DNA of 64,000 nt from Sindora glabra. Its lineage: Eukaryota; Streptophyta; Magnoliopsida; Fabales; Fabaceae. The stretch lies in contig CM035236.1 in assembly GCA_020226215.1 (NCBI GenBank), forward strand, positions 50,467,057-50,531,056. Direction: 5' to 3'. This document shows positions 26,401 to 37,640 of this stretch, in pieces; position 1 is the stretch's first letter, and every line of letters starts with the position of its first letter. The notes under the pieces are model-generated. The model was not told where the DNA came from and made no database searches. It saw only the letters and a program-made list of their open reading frames with translations. The position numbers and the translations under genes are program-made.

Positions 26401-26629
26401 TAGTTTAAAACTTTATACTTTATGATTCTAATAAATTTTCCTTATCAAAATTTTTGCCAAATTCATATTCGTATAGTCTCAATTTTATCAATTTTATTTA
26501 TTCTATATTTCACATATAAAATTTCAAAGTCAATTGAATTTACCAGTTATCTCAAGTATTCTTTCTCACAAAGTAATTTTAAAAAGAATCAAAGTAAGTT
26601 CTAGAAAAATAAATCATGAAAGAATATCA

Positions 26630-27371
26630 TATATGAAGCAAAGAAGATAGCCTAAATACTCAATATAAGCTTAAAATCTTACAAGGAAAGTCATGCTATC
26701 AAATTCAATTTATCAATTCAAAATCCATCACTATACTAATCAATTTTAAGAAGAAAAATAATTCATTCAATTAACCTATTAAACTTCTACTAATTCTTAC
26801 TCATAAAAAATGTAAAGTTCCCATCAATGAAAAATAATTAAAATAATGCAAAAAAATTCAAATATAAATAAAAAGGACATTTTTTTTTATAAATTTTCAT
26901 TTTCTAGTTTTTTTAAAAACTTGAAAGTACAAAAAAAGTGTGAAAAATTAAAACAAAACACAAAAGAAATCATATAATTATCTTCTATACACTTAAAACT
27001 TATATTATTCTTAATGTAAAATATATCAACATCATAAAAATAAAGGAAAAGTAAATTAAAAAGGAAGGAAAAAAGAAAATAAATTTGAAAACTTAGGTTG
27101 CCTCCCAAAAAATACTTTTCTTTAATTCTTTGACCAAACATAACTGTAAGTTTTCTTCAACTAGGATCTAAATCAAGAGCTATTACCTCCTTTGCTTTGC
27201 AATTGCTAACATTCATGTTGTCCAACAAGGGGGTCTTTTGCAATTTAGGACAATTCGTCATAATTTATCCAAATATTATCCTTAAATCTCTCTTCCTTGA
27301 AAGCTCATAATCAATTTATATAATAAATTTGACACAATCAACAAAATAACTAAATGATTACTAAGAATGCA
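26630..27371 (-). mobile_element. Gypsy element, non-coding region after protease
   Basis: Contains GGGAGGCAACC on the minus strand (27096-27106), a phrase common just downstream of the gag-protease region of many plant gypsy elements. No reverse transcriptase, RNase H or integrase motif follows. The minus-strand frame at 26887-27141 is a composition artefact around this site. Confidence 0.5.
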
Positions 27372-27704
27372 TTATTTTTCCTCTAAAAATTCATGTTTTG
27401 CTAGATAAAGAAAAATTTTAAAAATTAAAAGATTGGAACTAACAACATAAAAATTATCATAATTAGAACTAACAAATTTAGAAATATCAAAATAAGGAAT
27501 ATCATATATTAAAGGCTCAAAAGTGTTAAAAAAAGACATGGAATTTGTGATAAAATGTTGTATAGCTTTAAAAATATCAAACTTAGTTGTTATACTACCA
27601 AAGTCCATGGTTAATGTTTCATCTTGAACATTAATCACAGTTCCTACCATTTTCAAAAAAATGCTAACCAAGAATGACCAGAAGAAGAGATCCGGATGTC
27701 TCAT
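27372..27704 (-). pseudogene. Gypsy aspartic protease remnant
   Basis: A 110-codon frame contains a segment matching the C-terminal half of the gypsy protease domain: a degenerate hydrophobic FGSFL-type stretch (here FFWSFLVSIFL), then GTVINVQDETLTMDF and FDIFKAI, which parallel the IDV-LTL-FNVF pattern of the family. The catalytic D(T/S)G region is not recognisable. It follows the gag remnant in the expected order on the same strand. Confidence 0.6.
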
Positions 27705-29256
27705 TTTCTATCTTTAAGATGTAAAAATATACTAGAAAAATTAGAACATCAATCTACACTAAAACATCCTCAAGAACATCTAAATGGTTAATATCTAATC
27801 TATTTGCTAATTGCATAACTAATTTGTTTAAAAAGACCTAAATTTAAAGCATTGTAAACATACAAAGGCATGACATTAATTGAAGCTCTTCATTCTAACG
27901 TAGCATGCTTAATTTTGGTTTATCCTATAACACATAGAATGATTAATATGCTTAGATTTTTGTAATCTACTTATTGAAGTAGCTAGTTGACTCATCAAGT
28001 GTTCAATATTCTTTATACTCGATCTAGTTTTTTATTGAAATTTTATATAATATTTCTAGTGTCTTGCTAAAATTGGATAGCATTAGCAACTAGGGTATTG
28101 ACAAAATCCTCTAATGATGTAGCTAGTTTAGGAGCAAGAGTTGAATTTTATTGTATGTAAGAGGGTATTGATCTTAGCCAAAAGTATTACCATGTTTGAG
28201 GTTTAGGAGATCATTCCATCTAGGATTTTATGTTTGGAAAAAGTGATCATTTCTATGCTAGAATTGTTTTAAAAATTCCCTTATGGCATTGACTAGTTGA
28301 ATGGAATCATCATCTTATAAAGTTAGACATATATCAATAGGATGTTTAGAATTGGAGCAGATACTAAATAGTTTTTATTTTTCTACTTAAGTTATAGTTA
28401 CAACCAATTTTTGCACTAAAGAAGTTAAGTTTGCCAGTTACCTTTCATCATTGGATGTGTTAACTTCATTTAGTCTTTTGATTGCAGAATCATGCCTACT
28501 ACTAAACTATTGAAAATTGGCAACCATATTAGAAATCAAATTCTAAATGAAGCTAAAGGTCTTATCAACTAATATACCACCACTAGCAGCATCAATCATA
28601 CTTTTGTCTATTGTTAAGAACTTTTCATAAAAATATTGAATCAGTAACTAGTCAGGTATTTGATGGCAAGAACAACTAGTATATAATATTTTAAACCTTT
28701 CCCAATATTCATATAAGCTCCATTAAATTGCTAAATGCTATAGATCTTTTTCCTAATACTTGCTGCTTTAGAGGAAGGGAAGTATTTTTCCAGGAAAAGC
28801 CTTTTCATGTTATGCTATATAGTAATGGAGCTAAATGGGATGTAATAGAGTTGATCCTTGGCTAAATTAGTCAGAGAGAAAGGAAAAGCCCTCAATTTGA
28901 TCTCTTCTTCTGATGCCAGGCTTCATGCTATTGCATATTATATGGAATTTCTTCAAGTGTTTGTGAGGATTTTCACTTGCAAGACTACAAAAAGTAGGCA
29001 GTAAAAGTATTAATCTAGATTTTAACTCAAAAAGAGCATCAAGGTCATTATATTGAATACATAAATGCTAATAAGTAATATTCGTGGTAACGAGTTCTTT
29101 TAAAGTTTTGTTATTGTTATTGCCAATCATGCCTTTAGAATCTAATTTACGATTTCTTCTTAATTCATGTAAGATTCTCTCATTTTCAAGATTAAAAATT
29201 AATATGACATCATAAAAGGACTTGGTGATACATTTAAAAGAACTAAAATTAAGCAA
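27705..29256 (-). pseudogene. Gypsy gag remnant
   Basis: Conceptual translation through stops and frameshifts shows the retrotransposon gag pattern in order: ENERILHELRR and KTLKELVTTNITY near 29080-29190; LCIQYNDLDALFELKSRL near 29010-29060; ENPHKHLKKFHIICNSMKP near 28915-28975; a region equivalent to the W-Y-LPSGSI part near 28800-28860, here degenerate; MIDAASGGILVDKT near 28560-28610; and SQLATSISRL near 27970-28010. Gag forms the virus-like particle. The copy is dead: at least a dozen stops were seen. Confidence 0.8.
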
Positions 29257-30990
29257 AAAATAAATTTAAAAAATTTAGTAAATGACTAAAAATATTGGAA
29301 AAATAAAGAAAAATCCAAAAAATAGCACCCATAAAGTTAGGTATCTTGATCAAAAGGTTAAAAAACCTTAAACCACCAAGTTTTACACCTAATTCTGAAA
29401 ATTTTACCTATTAACACCATTGGAAAGCTTGAAAAAATACTAATAGAAAAAGGTTAAAAATAATAAAAAGCACTATAATTTGATAATTCAATCCACAATA
29501 ATGGCACTAAAATTTTAATGCACATCATTTCACATCAAAAATGTAAATCGAACCCATTTTACCAAATAGATAGGGTGAGTCCAATTTGAGCCCAAAGGAT
29601 TAAATGATTAAAAAATGGCATAAAATAAATAAATAAAAAATGTTTTTAATAATGCAATTAAATAAATTAAAATGTAATGATTAATTACAAAATTAAAAGA
29701 AAGAAAGTTGCAATTAAAAAAATTATCAGCTTAAAGAATTATCCGATCCTTAATCGATGACTAATCCTAGATAACTATTATAAAATTACTTTAATTAGAT
29801 TAATTAGCCTAGAAATACCTAAGTAGTGCTTCTAATGTTCTTTAATTAATTAACTAAGCTCAATAACTAAATTATTTTTTTATTATTCAATCTTAGCACT
29901 TAAATAATAGCATTAAAATTTAGGAAATAGCTAAAACCAAACTAACAATTTAACCTATCATTAAATTTTTAATTTAAATACTAATTCTCTTACGTGATGA
30001 CTAATTTAACCTAACATCAAAAAAATAACACCAAACTGATACTCAAATAATAATTAATTACAACCTTGCATTATAATTAATTATTTAATGATATATGACA
30101 ATAAGATAATTAACTAATGGATCCAAATTAGCAAATCATTCAAGGTAATCATAAACTTAAAAGAGTAGAGAATTTAAAGATAATCAAATAAAAAGTAAAA
30201 GTAAAAGATTAAGATCAAAGTCAAAATGAATTAAGGTTAGAAATCCTTTGAACTAATTGAAGAAATTTAATCACTCTTGATGAAATACAAAGAAAACTAA
30301 AAGAAGAGTGTTTACCATCTAGAAAAGTGATTTCCTTTAAAGGTGCAAGACCTCTTGAATTTGATTTTATAATTTACAAAATCTAATGGACTAAGTAAGT
30401 ATGTTTCTTAGAGTTACAAAGAAAGGGGTCTTGCCCAATTTAGAAGCCTATAACCTAATTTATAAATTAAGTTACTAACAGTATTTATTGTAGTAAATTT
30501 TTGCTTGTCTACCTTCTAGTTACTATAAGAACCCTAAAACTATATAGTTCTACTAAGTTAAGTCTTGAATTATGTTAGGTCAATCTTAGGTAACTTTAGG
30601 CATTGTTTTGAGCTAATTTAGAGCTTTAAAGTTCCATTTAAAGCCTAAAAGACCATGGATAGGTTAGGTAGATAATGTCATTACTTTATCTTCACAATTA
30701 GAGTTGAGCCTCTAGTTGTTCAAACTGAGTTTTGGCCAAAATACAAAAGTAGATCTTCTTCTTAGCTTTCCCATGATGTAAAAATCATCTAATTTTAATA
30801 TCTTGAACTCAAGTTATAGCAAAAAAAATGTCAAATGGTATAAAAATTTAGCATAAATTAAATAATTTAAAAATACTAGAAACTATCATCTAATTACATA
30901 ATAAGTTCAATTCCATAAAATTAAACATATATACCACACTAAGAGGCATAAAATCATAGGAAATAATATGGAAAATATCTTGTATATTAA
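29257..30990 (-). repeat. Gypsy leader and LTR-like repeat, copy B
   Basis: Directly upstream (in element orientation) of the gag remnant. The portion 29515-30985 parallels 13248-16535 with the solo LTR removed, at about the same length (roughly 1.4-1.5 kb). The LTR boundary was not fixed and no primer-binding site was recognised. Confidence 0.6.
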
Positions 30991-31174
30991 ATTACTAACT
31001 TGGCATATATTAACTCAAGGTGGCATTCCACACATTGGTAATGAAACTTTCTATTTCATTGTCATCTAATAATTGCTAGGGCTAATTTCAACAATCCTAA
31101 CTTTAGAGATCAAAGCATTAAAACTTATGTTGTTATGGGTAAAGGAAGCCAAGCTTGTAGGTCTTTATAAACTA

Positions 31175-31740
31175 TGTTAGTAGTTTATGAATGTTAATGA
31201 CTTTTCAAATCCTACATTGTTTAGAAAAGCCAATTTTAAGGGTATATAAATGATAGTTCTTTATGGGTTTTTTAATGAACTTTCTATAGTAATCTTATAT
31301 ACATTAAGAATGACTCTTGAGTTTAAATTATGAATAAATGATTTTTTTTTTCATTTTAGAATTTGAAAATTCTAAAAGGATATAGCTATTTTTAACAATT
31401 ATTTTAGTGAGAAGTCACTTTAAAAGACATAATTATTTACAATAGGTATCTAATGAGAAGTCACTTTGAAAACACTTAACTATTTGCAACAAATGCCTAG
31501 TAAGAAATCAATTTGTTCAATAATTATAAATAAGGCTTTCTATTATACTATTTTGACTACTTAGATTAGAGAATTTTAAGTTTTGTTGTATCTTAAGGGC
31601 ATAAAAGCCTTTAAGAAAGTATAATACATGCCTCATAATAGTTTCCTCCTTGTTCCATCTTTCTTTCACTATTTCTTTCTTATTCCATCTCTCTTCATTA
31701 TTTTATTATTATTCCATGTCCAAATTTATTTTTTGTAACA
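31175..31740 (+). repeat. 5' LTR of the old element
   Basis: 566 bp, TG...CA form. Contains three similar motifs AGTCACTTT(A/G)AAA near 31410-31470, possibly internal enhancer-like repeats. Confidence 0.7.
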
Positions 31741-34652
31741 ATCTAAAGGTTTTTATTATTAATGATAGGATGTATCAAATTAAAATTTGAAGATAAATTG
31801 ATAAGAATTTTAATAGATGGAAAATGGACAAAGTATCAGATGATATATTTGTTCATCTTGACAAGCATTTGGAAAGCTTTCAAGGAAGCATTAAGGCATC
31901 TTTATTGAGAAAAGAGATAGCAATGTGATAAACATAAAGTGTTAAATATAACATTACTACATGTAGTAATTAGTTGGAAACCAAAACATGGTGGAATCCA
32001 TGAAGGCATATGAATAATGAAAATAATAGATAGGAATTTTTATGTTATTTTTACCTACAAAGAGGTTTTGATAGATATATGGATCCAAGCGGAGAAAGTT
32101 TAAATTGCAATAACAAATTAATTAAAGGCTAAATGTGCATTCCTTTGAAACTTCACAAAATGATTATTAAATGGATAGGTGCACAATTTTTTTTATTTTT
32201 CTAAATTATTTTTATATATGGCATATGGATTATTCATAATTTCCTTATGCATCTAATTTAGTAATACAAAATTAGATAGATTTTATATAGAATTATAAGA
32301 TATGTTACATGATTTATGAAATTTAATTGATCAATATTTGAAAAGTACTTAACTAGATGTGATTGAATATTGTAAATATGACTTATTATTCTTTGTAAAT
32401 AGAAAGAAAACTTATAGATTAAACATATGTGCATTATTAAATTCTCACATTTTGAAGAGTCATGTTAATGGAAAAAAATATTTTATTTCATATCAAAAGG
32501 CATGTTGGTTTATATCAAAATGATATGTTATTTTAAATTTAAGAAATATGATGGTTTGCATTTAAAAGATATATTAGTTCATATCCAAAGGGCATATTGG
32601 TTCATATCTAAGGAATATATGTTTGAAAGATATGATAATTCATGTTTAATAGATATATTATGTTTCCTAACTAAAAGGCTTGATGATTATGATTAAGAGA
32701 AATGATAGTTTATGTTTTGATAGACATGATAGTTGGTGCATGGGAGATAAAATGGTCCATGATTAAAAGAGAAAATAATTCATCTTTAATAAATATGATA
32801 GTTTATGTGTAAAAGACATGATGATTTGAATGCAAGAGATATGATAATTTATATGCAGGGGACATAATGATTCGTATTTGATAAATATGATGGTTCATAT
32901 GCAAGAGGTATGATATTTTATATTTGAAAGACATGTTGTTTCATATTTGAAAATATAATGATTTAAGACTTCAGTCAATTCTTGGATTTGGTAAGCATGT
33001 TGCATCATCTTATCATTTTGATATATTGTATTTGATTAATAAAGAAGAAAATGTATAAACATGATATGTTGTGTGTGATTATATTTAGGTACAAAGGAAT
33101 GACACAAGAAAAGTTTGATTTTATGTGAAATGCCAATATTTTGAGCATAATAATAATATTTATTCTATGTGTAAATAAGTATATGAAATTGATTATGTTT
33201 ATATATGAAGCATATGCATACTTATTATTAAGACAAATTTGTTTTGTTTGAATGATATTAAGAGACATCTAACCTTCGAGATAAATGAAAGGTAAATGTT
33301 AAAGTGTAAAGCCATAGTGATGGTTATCCATGATATTATTTCGTTATTTAAGAAATTGTTCAATTTTACAAATAATGCAGAATAGAAATGAAGTGCTAGT
33401 TTGTTAAATTTTAAAAAAATTCTTGTGTTGTCTTAGCTAATAAAGAGATAAGAACCCTTTTATAATTTTTCATACAATTTGTTGTTGATCCATTGTTTAC
33501 ATTGATTATGTTAATGCCATTGATAGCTATACGTATGCTCTTTATAAGTTATGTGAGTGCTTCTATTATTTGCCAATTTCAAAAGAAACAGAAGTGTTCC
33601 AAATATTGATAATTAAGGAAATCCTACAGGAATATAAAAAATTCATAAAGTTAGGATTGTTTAATATTATAGGATGAAAACATAAATGCTAGTTGTGTTA
33701 GTAACCAATTATAATGATGTCTAGATGTAATGTTATCTATGATAAAAAAGCTAATTCAAAAGCTTATAGTAATAGACATGTGAAAATCATTTCTTTTTGA
33801 AAATTAAGTTTAAAACTTATGATATTCATTTCTTTATGAAATTTGAGTTTGAAAACTTATAAGCATTAGTCAAAGAGGAAAATGGCTAAGACTATTTAAA
33901 TCGAAAAGAGTTTTGACCATAACCAAGGTTAGCCATATCTTTAAACTATGCTTTGGAAACTAACATATGTCTAAAGGATTGAAAAAATTACCATGGTAAG
34001 CTCTAGACATATTAGTTTGATTGTGACTATAATCACATGTATATAAAAAAAGCCATCATAAATTTAGTACATCTAGATTTCTAAAGGCTTATTAAAAAGT
34101 TAATGATGAAAAGCTTTTCTTTTAGAAAGAGGTTTAAACTTTCGATTTTAAATACTAACAATGGAACTTCGAATTAGTAACCTTTAATTATAAAGTTCAA
34201 TGGATAATAACAAGTTATTGATATATGTGTATTAGCATTAGCTAATTAATTCCACATATTTGAAATTAGTGTTAACAATTGCATATAAATAGTAACCAAT
34301 GGGGACTTAAAGAAAACTATACTTCTATAAACATAGGAGTTGTGTAGCTTCAACATGAGAATTAGGATCTTTTTTGTAAATGTTCATTAACAATAGGATA
34401 AACACATGACTATAATAGTGCTAAACCGGTTATGAGCCTCTAACTAAAATTAAATGGATATTATGTATGTTATATCTTCAATTCTAACAATAGAAGTCAA
34501 AGTTCAATCTATCGACACTATCAACTTTTGTTAAAATTCTAAGATGTATATGCTAATTGAAGGTTTAACTCAAAGATACCATCTTGTTTGCATAATACTT
34601 GTTTATGTGGAAAGTTAAGTATAAATACAAACATTCCAAACTAGTAGAGGAT
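31741..34652 (+). other. Interior of the old LTR element, non-coding
   Basis: No protease, integrase or RT motif was recognised. Holds the 23-bp minisatellite (32495-32960) and a short two-copy repeat of about 41 bp at 33788-33870. Short open frames (32502-32696 and, on the minus strand, 33005-33268) are products of the repeats and composition. Confidence 0.5.
32495..32960 (+). repeat. Degenerate minisatellite, period about 23-24 bp
   Basis: About 20 imperfect units of the type GATATGATGGTTCATATTTG plus three to four bases. The clearest run is 32830-32960, with units such as GATATGATAATTTATATGC, GACATAATGATTCGTATTTG and GACATGTTGTTTCATATTTG. Confidence 0.8.
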
Positions 34653-35227
34653 TGTTAGTATTTTATGAATATTGATGACTTTTCAAGTCCTACATTGTTT
34701 AGAAAAAACCAATCTAAAGGTATATAAATGATAACCTTGCATGGGTTTATTAATGGACTTTCCATAATAATTTTATATACATAAAGAATCAAAGATGAAT
34801 ATTGAGTTTAAATTGTGAATAAATGATTTCCTTTTGTTTTAGAATTTGAAAAATTCTAAAAGGATATAACTATTTATAATAGTTATCTTCATGATAAGTC
34901 ACTTTGAAAGACGTGATTGTTTGCAATAGGTATCAAGTAAGAAGTCATTTTGAAAGGACATGACTATTTGCAATAGGTGTCTAGTGAAAAGTCACATTTA
35001 TTTGACAATTATAAATAGAGCTTTCTATTATATTATTTTGGCCACTTTGGATTGGAAAGTTTTAAGTTTTGTTATATACCAGGGGCATAAAACCCTTCAA
35101 GAAAGTGTAATACATGCATTAAAATAGTTTTCTTTTTATTGTATCTCTTTTCACTATATCCTTCTTATTCTATGTCTATGCACTATTTTTTTTTATCATT
35201 CCATCTTGACATCTATTTTTTCTAACA
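34653..35227 (+). repeat. 3' LTR of the old element
   Basis: 575 bp, clearly related to the 5' LTR but with many substitutions and small indels. Confidence 0.7.
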
Positions 35228-36183
35228 AAGAAACCTACCCAATTTGTGGGTCTTTATATTTAAAAAGCCACATAAAGCAATACTTGAAGCTTTCCATTTT
35301 ATCATAATAAAAAAATTGGAACTTTATATCTTCAAACTTATATACTTGAAGCAATATCTAACTAGGTCTTCCAATAAGTCCATCTAACTTGTTTTGCTTC
35401 CATATGACATTGAGTTTCGTTGCTAAAATATACTTTCTTCTTTAATGCGATTCAAGGTTCAAATAGTTTTCTTAGGTTTAAGGTTTTAATAGTTTTCTGG
35501 GTTCACATTTAGTTAAGAAAAGTTATAAGGTCTTTGATTCATTATGGGTTAGTTTAGGTTTAAGGGGGATTATAGGATTTAGTGTATTCTTAATTTATTT
35601 TCTTTGAATTAAGGGAATGATCTAAAACTATAGGCTACATGAGAAAAAGGGCATTGTGAAGTGGTAATGTGAGCCACCATATTTCTTTAGTTAATGCTAG
35701 TATAACATATTGGTATGGATTATTGTAGGCTTAGTTAGCATCTCTATCACTAATTTAACAGAAGTTAATGAAATGGACCTAATTTGGTCTTATTTTCATT
35801 TAATGTGGACCAAAATAAAATTTCATTCTTAAGGGGAATCAAATGCACCCAATTTTAAATTAGAAGGACCCAAAATGAAATTAAGCTTACCTTTAATTAC
35901 ACTTTTTTTGTTGAAGATTACTAATTTAACAATGAATTTAAATTATAAATAACTTATAAAGAATGTTATATTTGGGGAAAAAAGTTAATTTTGTGTGCTT
36001 TTTTGTGAAATACTTTTATTCAATATAAAGTTATATATATATATTGAAAAATGTCTATTTAGGAAGCTAAATATATGATTGTATAATAGACATAATAAAT
36101 TAAATTTTAACATCTTTATAATTTTATAATATAAAATTATTTTTATAAATAAATATTTAATTTTGATAAATGTAAATTTATAA
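35228..36183. other. AT-rich DNA with one MITE-like repeat
   Basis: No gene. 35720-35900 is an inverted relative of 13095-13247. The segment from about 35940 may be the body of a small Helitron ending at 36212. A minus-strand frame at 35985-36203 is compositional. Confidence 0.4.
35720..35900 (-). repeat. MITE-like dispersed repeat, copy 2
   Basis: Reverse complement contains CTTAATTTCATTTTGG and GAATGAAATTTTATTTTGG, matching the order of words at 13095-13247. Confidence 0.5.
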
Positions 36184-36212
36184 CTCGTGCTTCGCACAAG
36201 CATACCATCTAG
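36184..36212 (+). mobile_element. Probable Helitron 3' terminus
   Basis: A hairpin CTCGTGCTTCGCACAAG (36184-36200) is followed after 8 bases by CTAG (36209-36212) and then T. A GC-rich hairpin shortly before a CTRR end inserted next to T is the signature of Helitron 3' ends, and the GTGC-TTC-GCAC stem is common in plant Helitrons. The 5' end was not identified. Confidence 0.55.
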
Positions 36213-36929
36213 TACATTATAATTTGCAGATGCATATAATTGTTTAATATGTTAGCTCATAAATTTAACTGGCCTCTATTTTAGAGGTTCAAGTCTAATC
36301 CTATATAATTTATGAATAAATAACTTGGCTTATGGGATTTTTTTCCTTTTATTTATAATTTCAAAATATTTTAAAATTTTAAACAATAAAAAATTAAAAA
36401 GTATTTCAAGGTACTACATATCCATCCATAAATAAATCATGACACATTTAAGATCTATATATTCCTTTAAAAAATATTATGCATTTATAAATAAGTCATA
36501 AAATACTCACAGAATAAATATATCATTTAAAAATAATTCATAACACAATCCTATATAATTAAAAGTGAGAGAGGGGAAGGTGATTTTGTTCAGATTTAGA
36601 ATTTAGGCCTATATAAAAATTAAGAAATTAAGAATTAAAAGAATTATTATTCGGCTTGACCTATGTGAATGGAGCTAAGTTTAAGTTGTATTTAAATGAG
36701 CCTCTAAAATACAAGCCCAAGTTTGAAAAACTCATGGATAAATGCCACAAGTCATTTTCAATAATTCATATGTCATGTTGATCATATGTGTGTCAATTTA
36801 ATTTATAGGATGGCTTCAATTAAATATTTCCTTTACTATTACTCAAAAGAAAAATAAAAATCCTCCAACTCTTAAGGTGGCTTTTAATTTATGAAATCTT
36901 TCTTACATCTTTGGAAATGTTTTAAAAGA
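36213..36929. other. AT-rich DNA, nothing recognised
   Basis: The phrase TCCTATATAATT occurs near 36298 and 36552 and resembles Helitron 5' ends, but no pair was established. Confidence 0.3.
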
Positions 36930-37640
36930 ATGTCTAATTCCTATGTTTAGTTTAAATTTTTGAAAAATATTATTGGAAATGTTTTCAGCCCAATATTTCC
37001 TTAAAATATTCTTAAGGAAAGGTAGGTATCCTATATTTTTATGATATAAGAATGCTTTACTAATATAAGTAAACTATTTTACCTACCTTTTTACTATCAT
37101 TAATACCTTAGTTCACTCTTACCTACCATCATTGACCACTACAAATTACCACCCACCACTATTAAGCATCGCTCACTATTATCTACCACTATTGACCACT
37201 GTTAGTGACCATCATTAGCCATCATCATTGTTAATAACTATCGTTGGCTATCACTCCTCATCGATGGTCACTGTCCACCACCCATTATTGGTAATAATTG
37301 TCAATTACCATCCATTGTCGGCCATTATTTATTTCAGTGATCACCATCTACTACCATTAATTGCTAACTGCTTTCCATACCATTGACCATTGTCGTAACC
37401 ATCACTTATGCTAGTGATTATCATCCACCATTACCCACTGTTAATGCCTAACATTTATCATTACCTATCGTTAGCCACCATCTATCCCTAATAATCACCA
37501 TTAGCCATCATTTATTGATAATGATTATCATTAACTACCACCTACTATTCACTACCACCTATCGCTAACCATAATCTACACCATTGACAACTATTACCAC
37601 CACCGACCACCAGTGAACACTACTGGTTGAACAAGTCATC
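36930..37640 (-). repeat. Inverted relative of the 4757-5890 repeat
   Basis: Flank at 36960-37050 (CCAATATTTCCTTAAAATATTC) is the reverse complement counterpart of 5820-5870. The core at 37090-37620 is built from ACCATCATTGACCACC-like words with trinucleotide-scale periodicity. Non-coding. Confidence 0.55.

Larger units (their letters stand above)
22193..26600 (+). repeat. Unidentified AT-rich block, LTR-like start
   Basis: Starts TGTCATGACCCAAATCC, the style of a plant gypsy LTR start, and lies inside what looks like one gypsy element. No matching CA end or 5-bp target duplication was found. Contains an (AT)n tract (22649-22680), a 69-bp tandem repeat (23329-23466), and a purine-rich stretch near 26240-26310. 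No coding region was recognised over 4.4 kb. Confidence 0.4.
31175..35227 (+). mobile_element. Old non-autonomous LTR element
   Basis: Two related terminal segments, 31175-31740 (566 bp) and 34653-35227 (575 bp), both begin TGTTAGTA and end TAACA. They share long phrases such as ATGACTTTTCAA, CCTACATTGTTTAGAAAA, AATTCTAAAAGGATATA and CTTTCTATTATA. The 3' LTR is preceded by CTAGTAGAGGAT, a decayed form of a copia-type polypurine tract. No clear primer site follows the 5' LTR. The 2.9-kb interior has no recognisable gag or pol and contains a minisatellite. No target duplication is seen, so the element is old or rearranged. Confidence 0.7.

Noticed and set aside
32502..32696. 64-codon frame inside the old LTR element
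   Set aside because: Its sequence is the 23-bp minisatellite read in one frame.
33770..33810. Copia pol C-terminal motif (SRHI-like) in the old LTR element
   Set aside because: Only a few residues resemble it and there is no RT or RNase H around it.
36545..36600. Helitron 5' end at TCCTATATAATTAAAAG
   Set aside because: It lies downstream of the only plausible 3' end and no second 3' hairpin was found.
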